Position numbers and translations under genes: made by a program. This document shows positions 24,530 through 32,791 of a stretch of DNA of 43,511 nucleotides, piece after piece (the stretch's first letter is position 1; each line of letters starts with the position of its first letter). The DNA is taken from positions 1 to 43,511 of the forward strand of contig DATFVC010000060.1 of assembly GCA_035260485.1 (NCBI GenBank), read 5' to 3'. The notes under the pieces are model-generated. The model did no database searches and was not told the DNA's origin. It saw only the letters and a list, made by a program, of their open reading frames with translations. The stretch is from VRUE01 sp035260485 (GTDB lineage Bacteria > Actinomycetota > Thermoleophilia > Solirubrobacterales > 70-9).

Positions 24530-26527
24530 GTGCCAGATTTCAAGCTCAACCCGGCCTACACGCCGACGGCAGATCAGCCGGCGGCGATCGCCGGATTGGC
24601 CGAGGGGCTCGAGAAGGGGGAGAGGTTCCAAACTCTGCTGGGGGCGACCGGCACCGGCAAGACCTTCACCATGGCCGCCACGATTGCCGCTGTCCAGCGT
24701 CCCAGCCTGGTGATCGCACATAACAAGACGCTGGCCGCGCAGCTCTGCAACGAGTTCCGCGAGTTCTTCCCCGAGAACGCGGTCGAGTACTTCGTCTCCT
24801 ACTACGACTACTACCAGCCGGAGGCCTACGTCCCAGCCCAGGATCTCTATATCGAGAAGGACTCCTCGATCAACGACGAGATCGACCGCCTCCGTCACGC
24901 CGCGACGGCGGCGCTGTTCGCCCGCCGCGATGTGATCATCGTCGCCTCGGTCTCCTGCATCTACGGGATCGGCTCGCCTCAGGTCTACAACGAAAAAATG
25001 CAGCTGTTCAAAGTCGGCGAGCAGCTCGATCGCGACGAGGTGCTGCGCAAGCTGATCAAGATGCAGTACCAGCGCAACGACTCGGTCCTCGGCCGTGGCG
25101 CCTTCCGGGTGCGGGGCGAGGTGCTGGAGATCATGCCCTCCTACGCCGAGTCCGCCTACCGGATCTCGCTCTTCGGCGAGGAGATCGAGTCGATCCAGCA
25201 CTTCGACCCGCTGACCGGCGAGATCCTCGACACGATCGACCACGTCTCGGTCTGGCCGGCATCGCACTACGTGACCCGCGACGAGACTCTGGATCGCGCG
25301 GTCGAGGAGATCCGGCACGAACTGAATACGCGCACGGCAGAGCTTGAGGACGAGGGCAAGCAGCTGGAGGCGCACAGGCTGCGGCAGCGCACCGCCTACG
25401 ACATCGAGATGCTGAAGGAGCTCGGCTTCACCTCGGGGATCGAGAACTACTCGCGCATCCTCGACGGGCGCCCGCAGGGCAGCCCACCGCACACCCTGAT
25501 CGACTACTTCCCCGATGACTTCGTCGTCTTCGTCGACGAGTCCCACCAGACGATCCCGCAGATCGGCGGCATGTACGAGGGGGATAGATCGCGGAAGACG
25601 ACCCTGATCGACTACGGCTTCCGGCTGCCCTCGGCGATCGACAACCGGCCGCTCAAGTTCCAGGAGTTCCTCGACCGGGTCAAGCGGCTGGTGATGGTCT
25701 CGGCCACGCCGGGGCCCTTCGAGCGGGCCGAATCGACCCGGATCGTCGAGCAGATCGTGCGGCCGACGGGAATCATCGACCCCGAGATCGAGGTGCGGGA
25801 GACGAAGAACCAGATCGACGACCTGATGAACGAGATCAAAGCCCGCGCTGAGGCCGGCGACCGCGTGCTGGTGACGACGCTGACCAAGAAGATGGCCGAG
25901 GACCTGACCAACTACCTGCTCGAGTACGGGATCAAGGTCCGCTACCTGCACTCGGAGATCGACACGCTGGAACGGATCCAGATCGTCCGCGACCTGCGGC
26001 TGGGCGAGTACGACGTGCTTGTCGGGGTCAATCTGCTGCGCGAGGGACTCGACCTGCCCGAGGTCTCGCTGGTGGCGATCCTCGATGCCGACAAGGAGGG
26101 CTTCCTGCGCGGTGAGACCAGCCTCGTGCAGACGATCGGCCGCGCCGCCCGCAACGTCAACGGGCAGGTGCTGATGTACGCGGATCGCGAGACCGACGCA
26201 ATGCGCGCGGCGATGAGCGAGACCGACCGCCGCCGCGAGATCCAGCTCGCTTACAACGAGGAGCACGGGATCACCCCGGAGACGGTTCGCAAGGGTATCT
26301 CCGAGATGTCCGAGTTCCTGGCGATGGAGGACCGGGCGCCGAAACGCCGCCGCCGCAAGCACGACGGGGACTTCGCCAGTCCCGCCGAGCTGGAGCGCAC
26401 GATCGTCTCGCTCGAGGAGGAGATGCTGGCCGCTGCCGACGATCTCCGTTTCGAGGAGGCAGCCCGCATCCGCGACGAGCTCAAGGAGCTGCGCCGCGAC
26501 CTCGACGGGATGACGGCGGGAGCCTGA
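24530..26527 (+). CDS. uvrB: Excinuclease ABC subunit B
   Basis: 665 residues, the usual UvrB length. Damage-verifying helicase-like subunit of nucleotide excision repair. Walker A GATGTGKT is at 38-45; the damage-probing beta-hairpin region contains YYDYYQPEAYVP. DEXX-like motif FVDESHQT, motif III MVSATPG, and motifs V/VI VGVNLLREGLDLPEVSLVAI and QTIGRAARN are all present. The C-terminal UVR domain (LEEEMLAAADDLRFEEAARIRDELKELRRDL), which binds UvrC and UvrA, is complete. The GTG start directly precedes the conserved DFKLNPAYTPTADQP. It ends 22 bases from the convergent SnoaL-like gene. Confidence 0.97.
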   Translation: MPDFKLNPAYTPTADQPAAIAGLAEGLEKGERFQTLLGATGTGKTFTMAATIAAVQRPSLVIAHNKTLAAQLCNEFREFFPENAVEYFVSYYDYYQPEAYVPAQDLYIEKDSSINDEIDRLRHAATAALFARRDVIIVASVSCIYGIGSPQVYNEKMQLFKVGEQLDRDEVLRKLIKMQYQRNDSVLGRGAFRVRGEVLEIMPSYAESAYRISLFGEEIESIQHFDPLTGEILDTIDHVSVWPASHYVTRDETLDRAVEEIRHELNTRTAELEDEGKQLEAHRLRQRTAYDIEMLKELGFTSGIENYSRILDGRPQGSPPHTLIDYFPDDFVVFVDESHQTIPQIGGMYEGDRSRKTTLIDYGFRLPSAIDNRPLKFQEFLDRVKRLVMVSATPGPFERAESTRIVEQIVRPTGIIDPEIEVRETKNQIDDLMNEIKARAEAGDRVLVTTLTKKMAEDLTNYLLEYGIKVRYLHSEIDTLERIQIVRDLRLGEYDVLVGVNLLREGLDLPEVSLVAILDADKEGFLRGETSLVQTIGRAARNVNGQVLMYADRETDAMRAAMSETDRRREIQLAYNEEHGITPETVRKGISEMSEFLAMEDRAPKRRRRKHDGDFASPAELERTIVSLEEEMLAAADDLRFEEAARIRDELKELRRDLDGMTAGA

Positions 26528-26549
26528 GGCTCTCGCCCCGACCGGGCGC

Positions 26550-26930
26550 CTATGCCAGCAGCTTCACCGCCTTGGCGCTGTCGGTGTGGAACTCGCCCCG
26601 GACGACCTTGCCGTCGCCGTCGAACTTCATCAGGTGCGCGAAGGGCGACTCGAAGCTGCCTTTGTCGTTGCCGGCGCGCTGGGTCCCCCGCACGACGACA
26701 TACTCGCCGGCGTCGATGAACTCCTCCGGTTCGACGCTGAACGACGACCAGTAGTTGGGAATCTGGGCGAAGTTCCCCATGATCGCGTCGCGGCCCCGGG
26801 TCTCCCCACCGAGCGGCAGCTCCTCGGACGTGTACCAGACGGCGTCCTCGGCGAAGTCCTCTTGCAGCGCGGCCAGATCGTCGCGGCCGAAGGCCTCGTA
26901 GGCGGTCCGGGCGGTGTCGACGTTCGACAT
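26550..26930 (-). CDS. SnoaL/NTF2-like domain protein
   Basis: 126 residues. The ATG is fixed by AAAGGAGG, one of the strongest ribosome sites in the window, five bases upstream; the longer open frame beyond it is a shadow. The fold pattern is that of SnoaL-like polyketide cyclase/ketosteroid isomerase relatives: N-terminal helix with AYEAFGRDDLAALQEDFAEDAVWY, then GRDAIMGNFAQI, EFIDAGEYVVVRGTQR and the C-terminal strands AHLMKFDGDGKVVRGEFHTDSAKAVKLL. Such proteins are a varied group of small-molecule enzymes or binders, and no substrate can be assigned. It has its own transcript and faces away from the thioredoxin gene. Confidence 0.85.
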   Translation of the reverse strand: MSNVDTARTAYEAFGRDDLAALQEDFAEDAVWYTSEELPLGGETRGRDAIMGNFAQIPNYWSSFSVEPEEFIDAGEYVVVRGTQRAGNDKGSFESPFAHLMKFDGDGKVVRGEFHTDSAKAVKLLA

Positions 26931-27013
26931 ATCTCCTCCTTTGGTGGAAATTCCCCGCCCGAGAGGACCGTACGCCGATCGGGTGGAGTCCGCATCCGGG
27001 AATCGCCGCAATC

Positions 27014-27019
27014 TAAGCT
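27014..27019 (+). promoter_or_regulatory. Candidate -10 box for the thioredoxin-TPR gene
   Basis: TAAGCT ends seven bases before the ATG, the same hexamer as ahead of pfkA. No clear -35. If used, transcription begins at the start codon. Confidence 0.5.
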
Positions 27020-27026
27020 TCCCGCA

Positions 27027-27764
27027 ATGGCGATCGACGTGACCGATGCGAGCTTCGAGCGGGAGGTGATCGAGCGCTCCCGGCAGGTCCCCGTGGTGGT
27101 CGACTTCTGGGCCGAGTGGTGTGGCCCGTGCCGGACGCTGACGCCGGCGCTGGAGGCGGCGGAGGCCGCCCGCGCGGAGCAGGTCGTGCTGGCCAAGGTC
27201 GACGTCGATGCCAACCAGGCGCTGGCGGCCCGCTACCGCGTGCAAGGCATCCCAGCGGTGAAGGCCTTCCGCGACGGCAAGGTTGCGAGCGAGTTCGTCG
27301 GCGCCGTGCCGAAAGCGAAAGTCGAGGAGCTGTTCGACTCGCTGGTTCCCTCGCGGGCCGACGAGCTGCTGGGCAAAGGCGACGAGCTGTCCTTGCGGGA
27401 GGCGGCCGAGCTCGAGCCACGCCGGGCCGATATAGCCGTCGCTCTGGCCCGCGCGCGGCTGGAGCGCGGGGCGGTGGACGAGGCGCTGGAGGCGGTCGAG
27501 GCGCATGAGGGGGACTTCGCCGCCGAAGGGATCGCGGCCCGGGTGCGCCTGGCCAAGCAGGGGGTCGGCGCTGAGGCCTTCGCGACCCTCGACCGCGGCC
27601 ATCGCGAGGCGGCTCTGGACGCCCTGCTTGCAGAGATCGAGGAGGCCGACGAGGACACGCGTGAGGATCTGCGCCGCGTCATCGTCGGCATCCTCAGCGA
27701 AGCCGACCCGGCCGATCCCAGCGCCCGCGAGTACCGCAAGCGCCTGGCTGCGGCCCTTTACTGA
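27027..27764 (+). CDS. Thioredoxin-TPR protein (YbbN/CnoX-like)
   Basis: 245 residues. A thioredoxin domain (1-105) has an intact WCGPC at 31-35 and the cis-Pro loop GIPAVKAFRDG. After it comes a helical TPR-like region (LREAAELEPRRADIAVALARARLERGAVDEALEAVEAH) and a C-terminal helical block with LLAEIEEADEDTREDLRRVIVGILSEADPADPSAREYRKRLAAALY. The layout is that of CnoX/YbbN, a holdase that protects clients from oxidation and can pass them to chaperonins; E. coli CnoX lacks the CGPC pair that is present here, so this one is probably redox active. The ATG is supported by TAAGCT seven bases upstream. Precedes murD by 42 bases. Confidence 0.9.
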   Translation: MAIDVTDASFEREVIERSRQVPVVVDFWAEWCGPCRTLTPALEAAEAARAEQVVLAKVDVDANQALAARYRVQGIPAVKAFRDGKVASEFVGAVPKAKVEELFDSLVPSRADELLGKGDELSLREAAELEPRRADIAVALARARLERGAVDEALEAVEAHEGDFAAEGIAARVRLAKQGVGAEAFATLDRGHREAALDALLAEIEEADEDTREDLRRVIVGILSEADPADPSAREYRKRLAAALY

Positions 27765-27806
27765 GGGCGCACAGGAAGCGGCCGCCTGCGCCGCGAAGAT
27801 AGGCAG

Positions 27807-29174
27807 ATGAGCGTGCCGCCGCCCCGCAAGCCCCGCCCGTCGCTGCCCGAGGGTCCATATCTGGTCGTGGGACTGGCTAGATCGGGGCAGGCTGCGGCCC
27901 GTCTGCTGGCGGGGCGGGGCGAGGTCGTGCGGGGGGTCGATTCCGGACATCCGCCCGAGGCGGCAGGGCTGGTGGGGGATGGCGTCGAAGTTGACCTGGA
28001 TACGGATGGACTGGCTTTACTCGACGGCACGCGAACCGTTGTCAAGAGCCCGGGCGTGCCCCGGGAGGCGCCGGTGATCGCTGCCGCGCTGGAGGGCGGT
28101 ATCGATGTGGTCGGCGAGCTCGAGCTCGCCTGGCGGACGATTCCCAATCGCTTCGTCGCGGTGACCGGGACCAATGGCAAGACGACCACGGTCGAGCTTC
28201 TCGGCCACATCTACCGGACGGCCGGGGAGCCGGTCGCGGTCGCCGGCAACGTCGGCACGCCGCTCTCCTCGCTTGCCGGGACGATCGATGCCGACGCAAC
28301 CGTCGTCTGTGAGGCCTCCAGCTTCCAGCTCGAGGACACCACAGGCTTCGCTCCCGAGTGCGCGGTCTTCCTCAACCTGGCGCCGGACCATCTCGATCGT
28401 CATGCCGGCCTCGCCTCCTACCTGGAGGCAAAGTTGCGCATCTTCGCCAACCAGGGAAACGACGACGTTGCCGTCTACAACGCCGACGAGCCTGCGCTGG
28501 CCGAGACGGACCTCGGTGGCTGCGCGCGCCGGGTCGCCTTCTGCCACGGCGCGGCCCCCGACTGCGAGGTGGCGCTGGCCGAGGGAACGATCTTCCATGA
28601 CCGGGAGCCGCTGCTCGCCATCGGCGAGCTCGGCCTCTTCGGCGAGCACAACGTCGCCAACGCGATGGCGGCGGCGACCGCGGCGCTCGCGATGGGCCTC
28701 GACCGCGACGCGGTGCGCGAGGGTCTGCGCAGCTTCGCCGGCGTCAAACATAGGCTCGAGGGGGTGGCGGAGATCGGCGGCATCCGCTTCGTCAACGACT
28801 CCAAGGCGACCAACGTCGCCTCGGCTGTTGTCGGCATCGGCGCCTTCGAGGGCGGCGTCCACGCGATCCTCGGCGGCAGCGAGAAGGGGGAGCCGTTCGC
28901 GCCGCTGCTCGGGCCGGTGCGTGAGCGCTGCGCCGCCTGCTACCTGATTGGCGCCACCGCCGACCGGCTCGCGGTCGAGCTTGCGCCGGTCATTGCCGAA
29001 GGGGTCGAGCTGCGCCGCTGCGCCGACCTCGAAGACGCCGTGTGCCGAGCCGCTGCCGCGGCGCGAACCGGCGAGGTCGTCCTGCTCTCGCCCGCCTGCG
29101 CGAGCTTTGACGCCTTCGAGAGCTTCGAACGGCGCGGCGATCGCTTCCGCGAGATCGTCGGGGAGCTTGCATGA
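27807..29174 (+). CDS. murD: UDP-N-acetylmuramoylalanine--D-glutamate ligase
   Basis: 455 residues. Adds D-Glu to UDP-MurNAc-L-Ala in the cytoplasm. An N-terminal Rossmann-like domain (YLVVGLARSGQAAARLLAGRG) is followed by the Mur ligase centre with P-loop VTGTNGKTTTVEL and substrate segments VCEASSFQLE and LNLAPDHLDRH, then the C-terminal domain with FVNDSKATNVASA and AILGGSEKGE. The KTTT and NDSKATN motifs are intact. GAAGAT six bases before the ATG resembles the -10 boxes elsewhere but lacks the leading T. Its stop overlaps the ftsW ATG. It begins the division/cell-wall cluster here; mraY, murE and murF are not next to it. Confidence 0.96.
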   Translation: MSVPPPRKPRPSLPEGPYLVVGLARSGQAAARLLAGRGEVVRGVDSGHPPEAAGLVGDGVEVDLDTDGLALLDGTRTVVKSPGVPREAPVIAAALEGGIDVVGELELAWRTIPNRFVAVTGTNGKTTTVELLGHIYRTAGEPVAVAGNVGTPLSSLAGTIDADATVVCEASSFQLEDTTGFAPECAVFLNLAPDHLDRHAGLASYLEAKLRIFANQGNDDVAVYNADEPALAETDLGGCARRVAFCHGAAPDCEVALAEGTIFHDREPLLAIGELGLFGEHNVANAMAAATAALAMGLDRDAVREGLRSFAGVKHRLEGVAEIGGIRFVNDSKATNVASAVVGIGAFEGGVHAILGGSEKGEPFAPLLGPVRERCAACYLIGATADRLAVELAPVIAEGVELRRCADLEDAVCRAAAAARTGEVVLLSPACASFDAFESFERRGDRFREIVGELA

Positions 29175-30496
29175 GCGCCCGCGCACTGTCCCTGCCCCGG
29201 CCGGGCTCGAAGGGCGGCAAGAAGAAGGTAAAGAAAAGGCGCGCCGCCAGCCTGCCCGCCGAGTACAACATCCTGCTCACGGCGACCCTCTGCCTGCTTG
29301 CCTTTGGCGCCGTGATGGTCTTCTCGGCCAGCTCCACGACCCGCATCCTCAGCAACGGCGGGCTCTCCGACAGCGCCTTCTACCTGAAACGGACGCTGAT
29401 CTTCGGCGCCGTCGGGCTTGCGGTCATGCACATCACCGCGCGTCACGGCCTGGAGACGATCCGCCGCCTCACCCCGGCGATCCTCGGTGTCTCGCTCTTC
29501 CTGCTGTTTGCCGTGCTCGTCCACGGCAGCAGCGTCAACGGCGCCAGCCGCTGGATCGGTCCCAGCTCCGTCCAGCTCCAGCCCTCCGAGCTGGCCAAGG
29601 TGGCGCTGATTCTCTACGCGGCAGACCTGCTGGCGCGCAAGCCAAAACGGGTGCGATCGATCGAGGGGCTGATGCCGTTCCTGCTCGTCGTCGGCGCGGC
29701 GGCGCTGCTGATCGTCGCCGAGCCCGACCTGGGCACGGCGCTGGTTGTCGCCCTTGCCGTCGCCGCGACGCTCGTCGCGGCTGGGGCGCGGCTTCGTGAC
29801 CTGGCTCTGATTGGAGCGGTACTCGCCTTCTTCGCCTTGCTGATGACCGTGATCGAGCCCTACCGGATGGCGCGCTTGACCGGATTCCTCAATCCAGGCG
29901 CCAACGCGGCAGGCGCCGGCTTCCAGGCTGCGCAGGCGAAGATCGCGCTCGGCTCGGGTGGGCTCTTCGGGGTCGGGATCGGCAACGGCGTGCAGAAGGC
30001 CTTCTACCTGCCCGAGGCCCATACCGACATGATCTCGGCGGTGATCGGCGAGGAGCTCGGCCTGGTCGGGATCCTCGGCGTCGTCGGCCTCTTCTCGCTC
30101 TTCGGCTATGCCGGCCTTCAGGTAGCCAAGAAAGCGAAGGACAGCTACGGCAAGCTGCTCGTCGCCGGTCTCACCTCGCTGGTTCTCGTGCAGGCGACGA
30201 TCAACCTCTTTGCGGTGATGGGCCTCGCGCCGCTGACCGGCGTGCCGCTTCCCTTCGTCTCTTATGGCAACAGCAGCCTGATGGCGACCCTGTTCGCGGT
30301 GGGGCTGATCCTCAACGTGGCCCGCGGGGGGACCGCCCGCGCTGGCAAACTGCGCGTCGTCGAGGGTGGGCGAAAGCCCGCGCGTGGAAGGAGCCGATCG
30401 AGCAGTGCCAGAAGTCGCAAGAGTGGTGGTGGCGGCCGGGGGAACGGCCGGTCACGTCGTGCCGGCGATAGCGGTCGCCGACGAGCTTCGGGCTAG
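29171..30496 (+). CDS. ftsW: Septal peptidoglycan polymerase FtsW (SEDS family)
   Basis: 441 residues with about ten membrane helices. SEDS glycosyltransferase that polymerises lipid II at the septum with its cognate class B PBP. Conserved stretches: ASRWIGPSSVQLQPSELAKVALILYAADLL, VAEPDLGTALVV, the catalytic-loop region NPGANAAGAGFQAAQAKIALGSGGLFGVGIGNGVQK, PEAHTDMISAVIGEELGLVG and LPFVSYGNSSLMATL. The N-terminus has a basic segment (GSKGGKKKVKKRR). The C-terminal tail of about 50 residues is Arg/Ser/Gly-only and is encoded in the region that also encodes the start of murG in another frame. Start overlaps the murD stop. Confidence 0.94.
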   Translation: MSARALSLPRPGSKGGKKKVKKRRAASLPAEYNILLTATLCLLAFGAVMVFSASSTTRILSNGGLSDSAFYLKRTLIFGAVGLAVMHITARHGLETIRRLTPAILGVSLFLLFAVLVHGSSVNGASRWIGPSSVQLQPSELAKVALILYAADLLARKPKRVRSIEGLMPFLLVVGAAALLIVAEPDLGTALVVALAVAATLVAAGARLRDLALIGAVLAFFALLMTVIEPYRMARLTGFLNPGANAAGAGFQAAQAKIALGSGGLFGVGIGNGVQKAFYLPEAHTDMISAVIGEELGLVGILGVVGLFSLFGYAGLQVAKKAKDSYGKLLVAGLTSLVLVQATINLFAVMGLAPLTGVPLPFVSYGNSSLMATLFAVGLILNVARGGTARAGKLRVVEGGRKPARGRSRSSSARSRKSGGGGRGNGRSRRAGDSGRRRASG

Positions 30497-31511
30497 CGGG
30501 GCGGAGGTCTCGTTCCTCGGCACGCGCGAGCGGATCGAGGCCGAGCTGGCGCCGGCCGCTGGCTATGAGATCGACTTCCTCAAGGTGCGCGGGATCGACC
30601 GCGGCAGTCGCGTGCGCGCGGCTGCGGCCGGCGCCGAGGCGGTCGTTGCCGCCGGCGCGGCATTGCGGGTGCTCTGGCGCCGCCGTCCCGACGTGGTGAT
30701 GGGCGGCGGTGGCTTCGTCGCCGGACCGGGAGGGCTCGCAGCCGTGCTCGGCCGCATCCCGCTCGTCCTCACCGAGGCCGACAGCCACCTCGGCCTCGCC
30801 AACCGGCTGCTCGCCGGCCGGGCGCGGCGGGTGTGCCTCGCCTTCCCGATCGCCGGCCGTGAGGGCGAGCGCTACCCGGTCACCGGGCGGCCGGTTCCGG
30901 CGGCCGTGCTCGAGGCCGACCGCGACGCCGCCCGCGAGCGGTTCGGAATCGCCCCAGAGGCGCGCTGCCTGCTGGTGATGGGCGGCAGTCAGGGGGCGCT
31001 CTCGATCAACCAATGCGCAATCGAGGCGCTGGCCGAGCGGAGCGGGCGCGACTTCGACGTCGTCCACGTCTCCGGCCGGCGCGACTTCACGGCGCTGGAG
31101 GCGCGTCTCGCCGCGGCTGCCCACAACGATCGCTACACCCTGCTCGCCTACGAGCCCGATCTCGGTGACTGCCTCGCCGCCTGTGACCTCGTTCTGGGTC
31201 GCTCGGGAGGATCGATCTTCGAGCTGACCGCGACCGGGCGGCCGGCGGTCCTGGTGCCATACCCGCACGCTTCCGCTGGCCACCAGGAAAGCAACGCCGC
31301 CTGGATGGCGGACGCCGGCGCCGCAGTGGTTATCCGCGATGACGAGCTGGATGCCGTGCGGCTTGCGCTTGAGATCGGCAATCTGCTCGGGGACGCCGAG
31401 CGGCTCGCGGCGATGGGCGCCGCTTCGGCGGCGCTGGCCAAGCCCGACGCGGCCCGGCGGATTGCCGACCAGGTTCTCGCGGCGGCTGGGGCGAATCGGG
31501 GCGCGCCTTGA
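30405..31511 (+). CDS. murG: UDP-GlcNAc:lipid I GlcNAc transferase MurG
   Basis: 368 residues from GTG 30405, which has AAGGAG about 12 bases ahead. GTGs at 30366, 30384 and 30423 are also in frame. Makes lipid II from lipid I at the inner membrane face. N-terminal G-loop VVVAAGGTAGHVVPAIAVADEL (GGTAGHV in place of GGTGGHV), MGGGGFVAGPGG (second G-loop), and the C-terminal donor site MGGSQGALSINQ, plus GRSGGSIFELTATGRPAVLVPYPHASAGHQESNA with the UDP-GlcNAc-binding residues. Even the latest start leaves 74 bases of overlap with ftsW, and the preferred one 92, much more than other junctions here. Confidence 0.95.
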   Translation: MPEVARVVVAAGGTAGHVVPAIAVADELRASGAEVSFLGTRERIEAELAPAAGYEIDFLKVRGIDRGSRVRAAAAGAEAVVAAGAALRVLWRRRPDVVMGGGGFVAGPGGLAAVLGRIPLVLTEADSHLGLANRLLAGRARRVCLAFPIAGREGERYPVTGRPVPAAVLEADRDAARERFGIAPEARCLLVMGGSQGALSINQCAIEALAERSGRDFDVVHVSGRRDFTALEARLAAAAHNDRYTLLAYEPDLGDCLAACDLVLGRSGGSIFELTATGRPAVLVPYPHASAGHQESNAAWMADAGAAVVIRDDELDAVRLALEIGNLLGDAERLAAMGAASAALAKPDAARRIADQVLAAAGANRGAP

Positions 31512-32791
31512 CCGCGTCCAAGACCGACAAGGGAGGGTGGGCCGGTCGCCGGCTCCACTTCATCGGCATCGGCGGCGCCGGGATGAGCGGCTTGGCCCTG
31601 GTCTGCGACGAGCTTGGGGCGGCGGTGAGCGGCAGCGACCGTGCCGACTCCTCCTACATGGAACGACTGCGTGCCGCTGGCCTCGAACCTGTAGTCGGAC
31701 ACGACGCGGCTAGCCTGCCCGAGGGTGCCGAGGTGGTCGTCTCGACGGCGATTGGAGCGGACAATCCCGAGCTGGCGCTGGCGCGCGAACGGGGCCTCGC
31801 GGTCCGGCGCCGCGGCGAGCTGCTGGCTGAGCTCTGCGCGGAGAAGCGGCTGATTGCGATTGCCGGCACTCACGGCAAGACGACGACGACCGCGATGCTG
31901 GCTTGGGCGCTGTGGAAGATCGGCGCCGACCCAGCCTTCTTCGTCGGTGGCGAGGTCCCCGGCCTGGGGCCGGACGGCGCCGTCGCCAACGCCGGCTGGG
32001 GTGGGGGGGAGTGGGTGATCGCCGAGGCTGACGAGAGCGACGCCAGCTTCCTCGAGCTGGTGCCGGAGATCGCCGTCATCACCAACATCGAGATGGATCA
32101 CCACTCGCGCTGGGGATCGATGGCCGAGCTGCGAGAGGCTTTCGGTCGGTTCGCCGCGAAGTCGGAGCGCGTCGCCGCGTTCGACATCGACTCGCCGGGC
32201 CCGGCTGACTTGAAACTCGCGGTCCCCGGCCGACACAACATGCTCAACGCCCGTGCTGCGCTCGCCGCCGCTGAGCTTGCCGGCTTCGATGTCGATGCCG
32301 TCGGCGTCGCTCTTGCCGATTTCCCTGGTGTGCATCGTCGCCTCGAGCTCAAGGGAAGCCGGGACGGCGCCGCTGTATATGACGACTATGCGCATCACCC
32401 GACCGAGGTGCGGGCGGCGCTCGAGGCCCTGCGGGGGCTGGGCCCCAAGCGTCTGATCGTTGCCTTCCAGCCGCACCTCTATTCGCGCACCAAGGCGCTT
32501 GCCGAGCAGTTTGGCGCGGCGCTGGCGCTGGCTGATGAGGTCGTCGTGCTCGACGTCTACCCCGCCCGCGAGAAGCCCGTGGGCGCTCTGGCCGGCGTCA
32601 GCGGCCTCGACGTAGCCCGTGCCGCAGCGGATCGCATGGGGGGTAGGCGTGTCCTCTGGGCCCCGACCTTGGCGCAGGCACAGGCGGCGCTCGAAGCGCG
32701 GCTCGAGTCGGGAGTGGCGCTGGTCACGGTCGGCGCCGGCGATGTCTTCAAGGTAGGCGAGGCGCTGATCGGGAATGGAGCGAGGGGATGA
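31508..32791 (+). CDS. murC: UDP-N-acetylmuramate--L-alanine ligase
   Basis: 427 residues from a TTG overlapping the murG stop. First amino-acid ligase of the Mur pathway. LHFIGIGGAGMSGLALVCDELG is the N-terminal UDP-binding Rossmann loop, AGTHGKTTTTAMLAWAL the ATP loop, EADESDASFLEL and ITNIEMDHHSRWGS the metal/substrate sites, and YDDYAHHPTEVRAALEA the C-terminal MurC signature. The sequence is somewhat shorter than E. coli MurC (491), mostly by compact loops. The stop overlaps the murB ATG. Confidence 0.96.
   Translation: MTASKTDKGGWAGRRLHFIGIGGAGMSGLALVCDELGAAVSGSDRADSSYMERLRAAGLEPVVGHDAASLPEGAEVVVSTAIGADNPELALARERGLAVRRRGELLAELCAEKRLIAIAGTHGKTTTTAMLAWALWKIGADPAFFVGGEVPGLGPDGAVANAGWGGGEWVIAEADESDASFLELVPEIAVITNIEMDHHSRWGSMAELREAFGRFAAKSERVAAFDIDSPGPADLKLAVPGRHNMLNARAALAAAELAGFDVDAVGVALADFPGVHRRLELKGSRDGAAVYDDYAHHPTEVRAALEALRGLGPKRLIVAFQPHLYSRTKALAEQFGAALALADEVVVLDVYPAREKPVGALAGVSGLDVARAAADRMGGRRVLWAPTLAQAQAALEARLESGVALVTVGAGDVFKVGEALIGNGARG

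Noticed and set aside
24368..26362. 664-codon minus-strand frame opposite uvrB
   Set aside because: UvrB on the plus strand has every helicase motif; the complement is a typical Asp/Val/Leu-rich antisense shadow.
26518..26532. GAGCC-TGA-GGCTC palindrome at the uvrB stop as a terminator
   Set aside because: The three-base loop and five-pair stem are short, there is no T-run, and it does not involve the stop of the convergent gene, so I did not list it.
26586..27026. A 147-residue N-terminal extension of the thioredoxin-TPR protein
   Set aside because: The extension is antisense to the SnoaL-like gene and the thioredoxin fold starts exactly at ATG 27027, which has a -10-like box.
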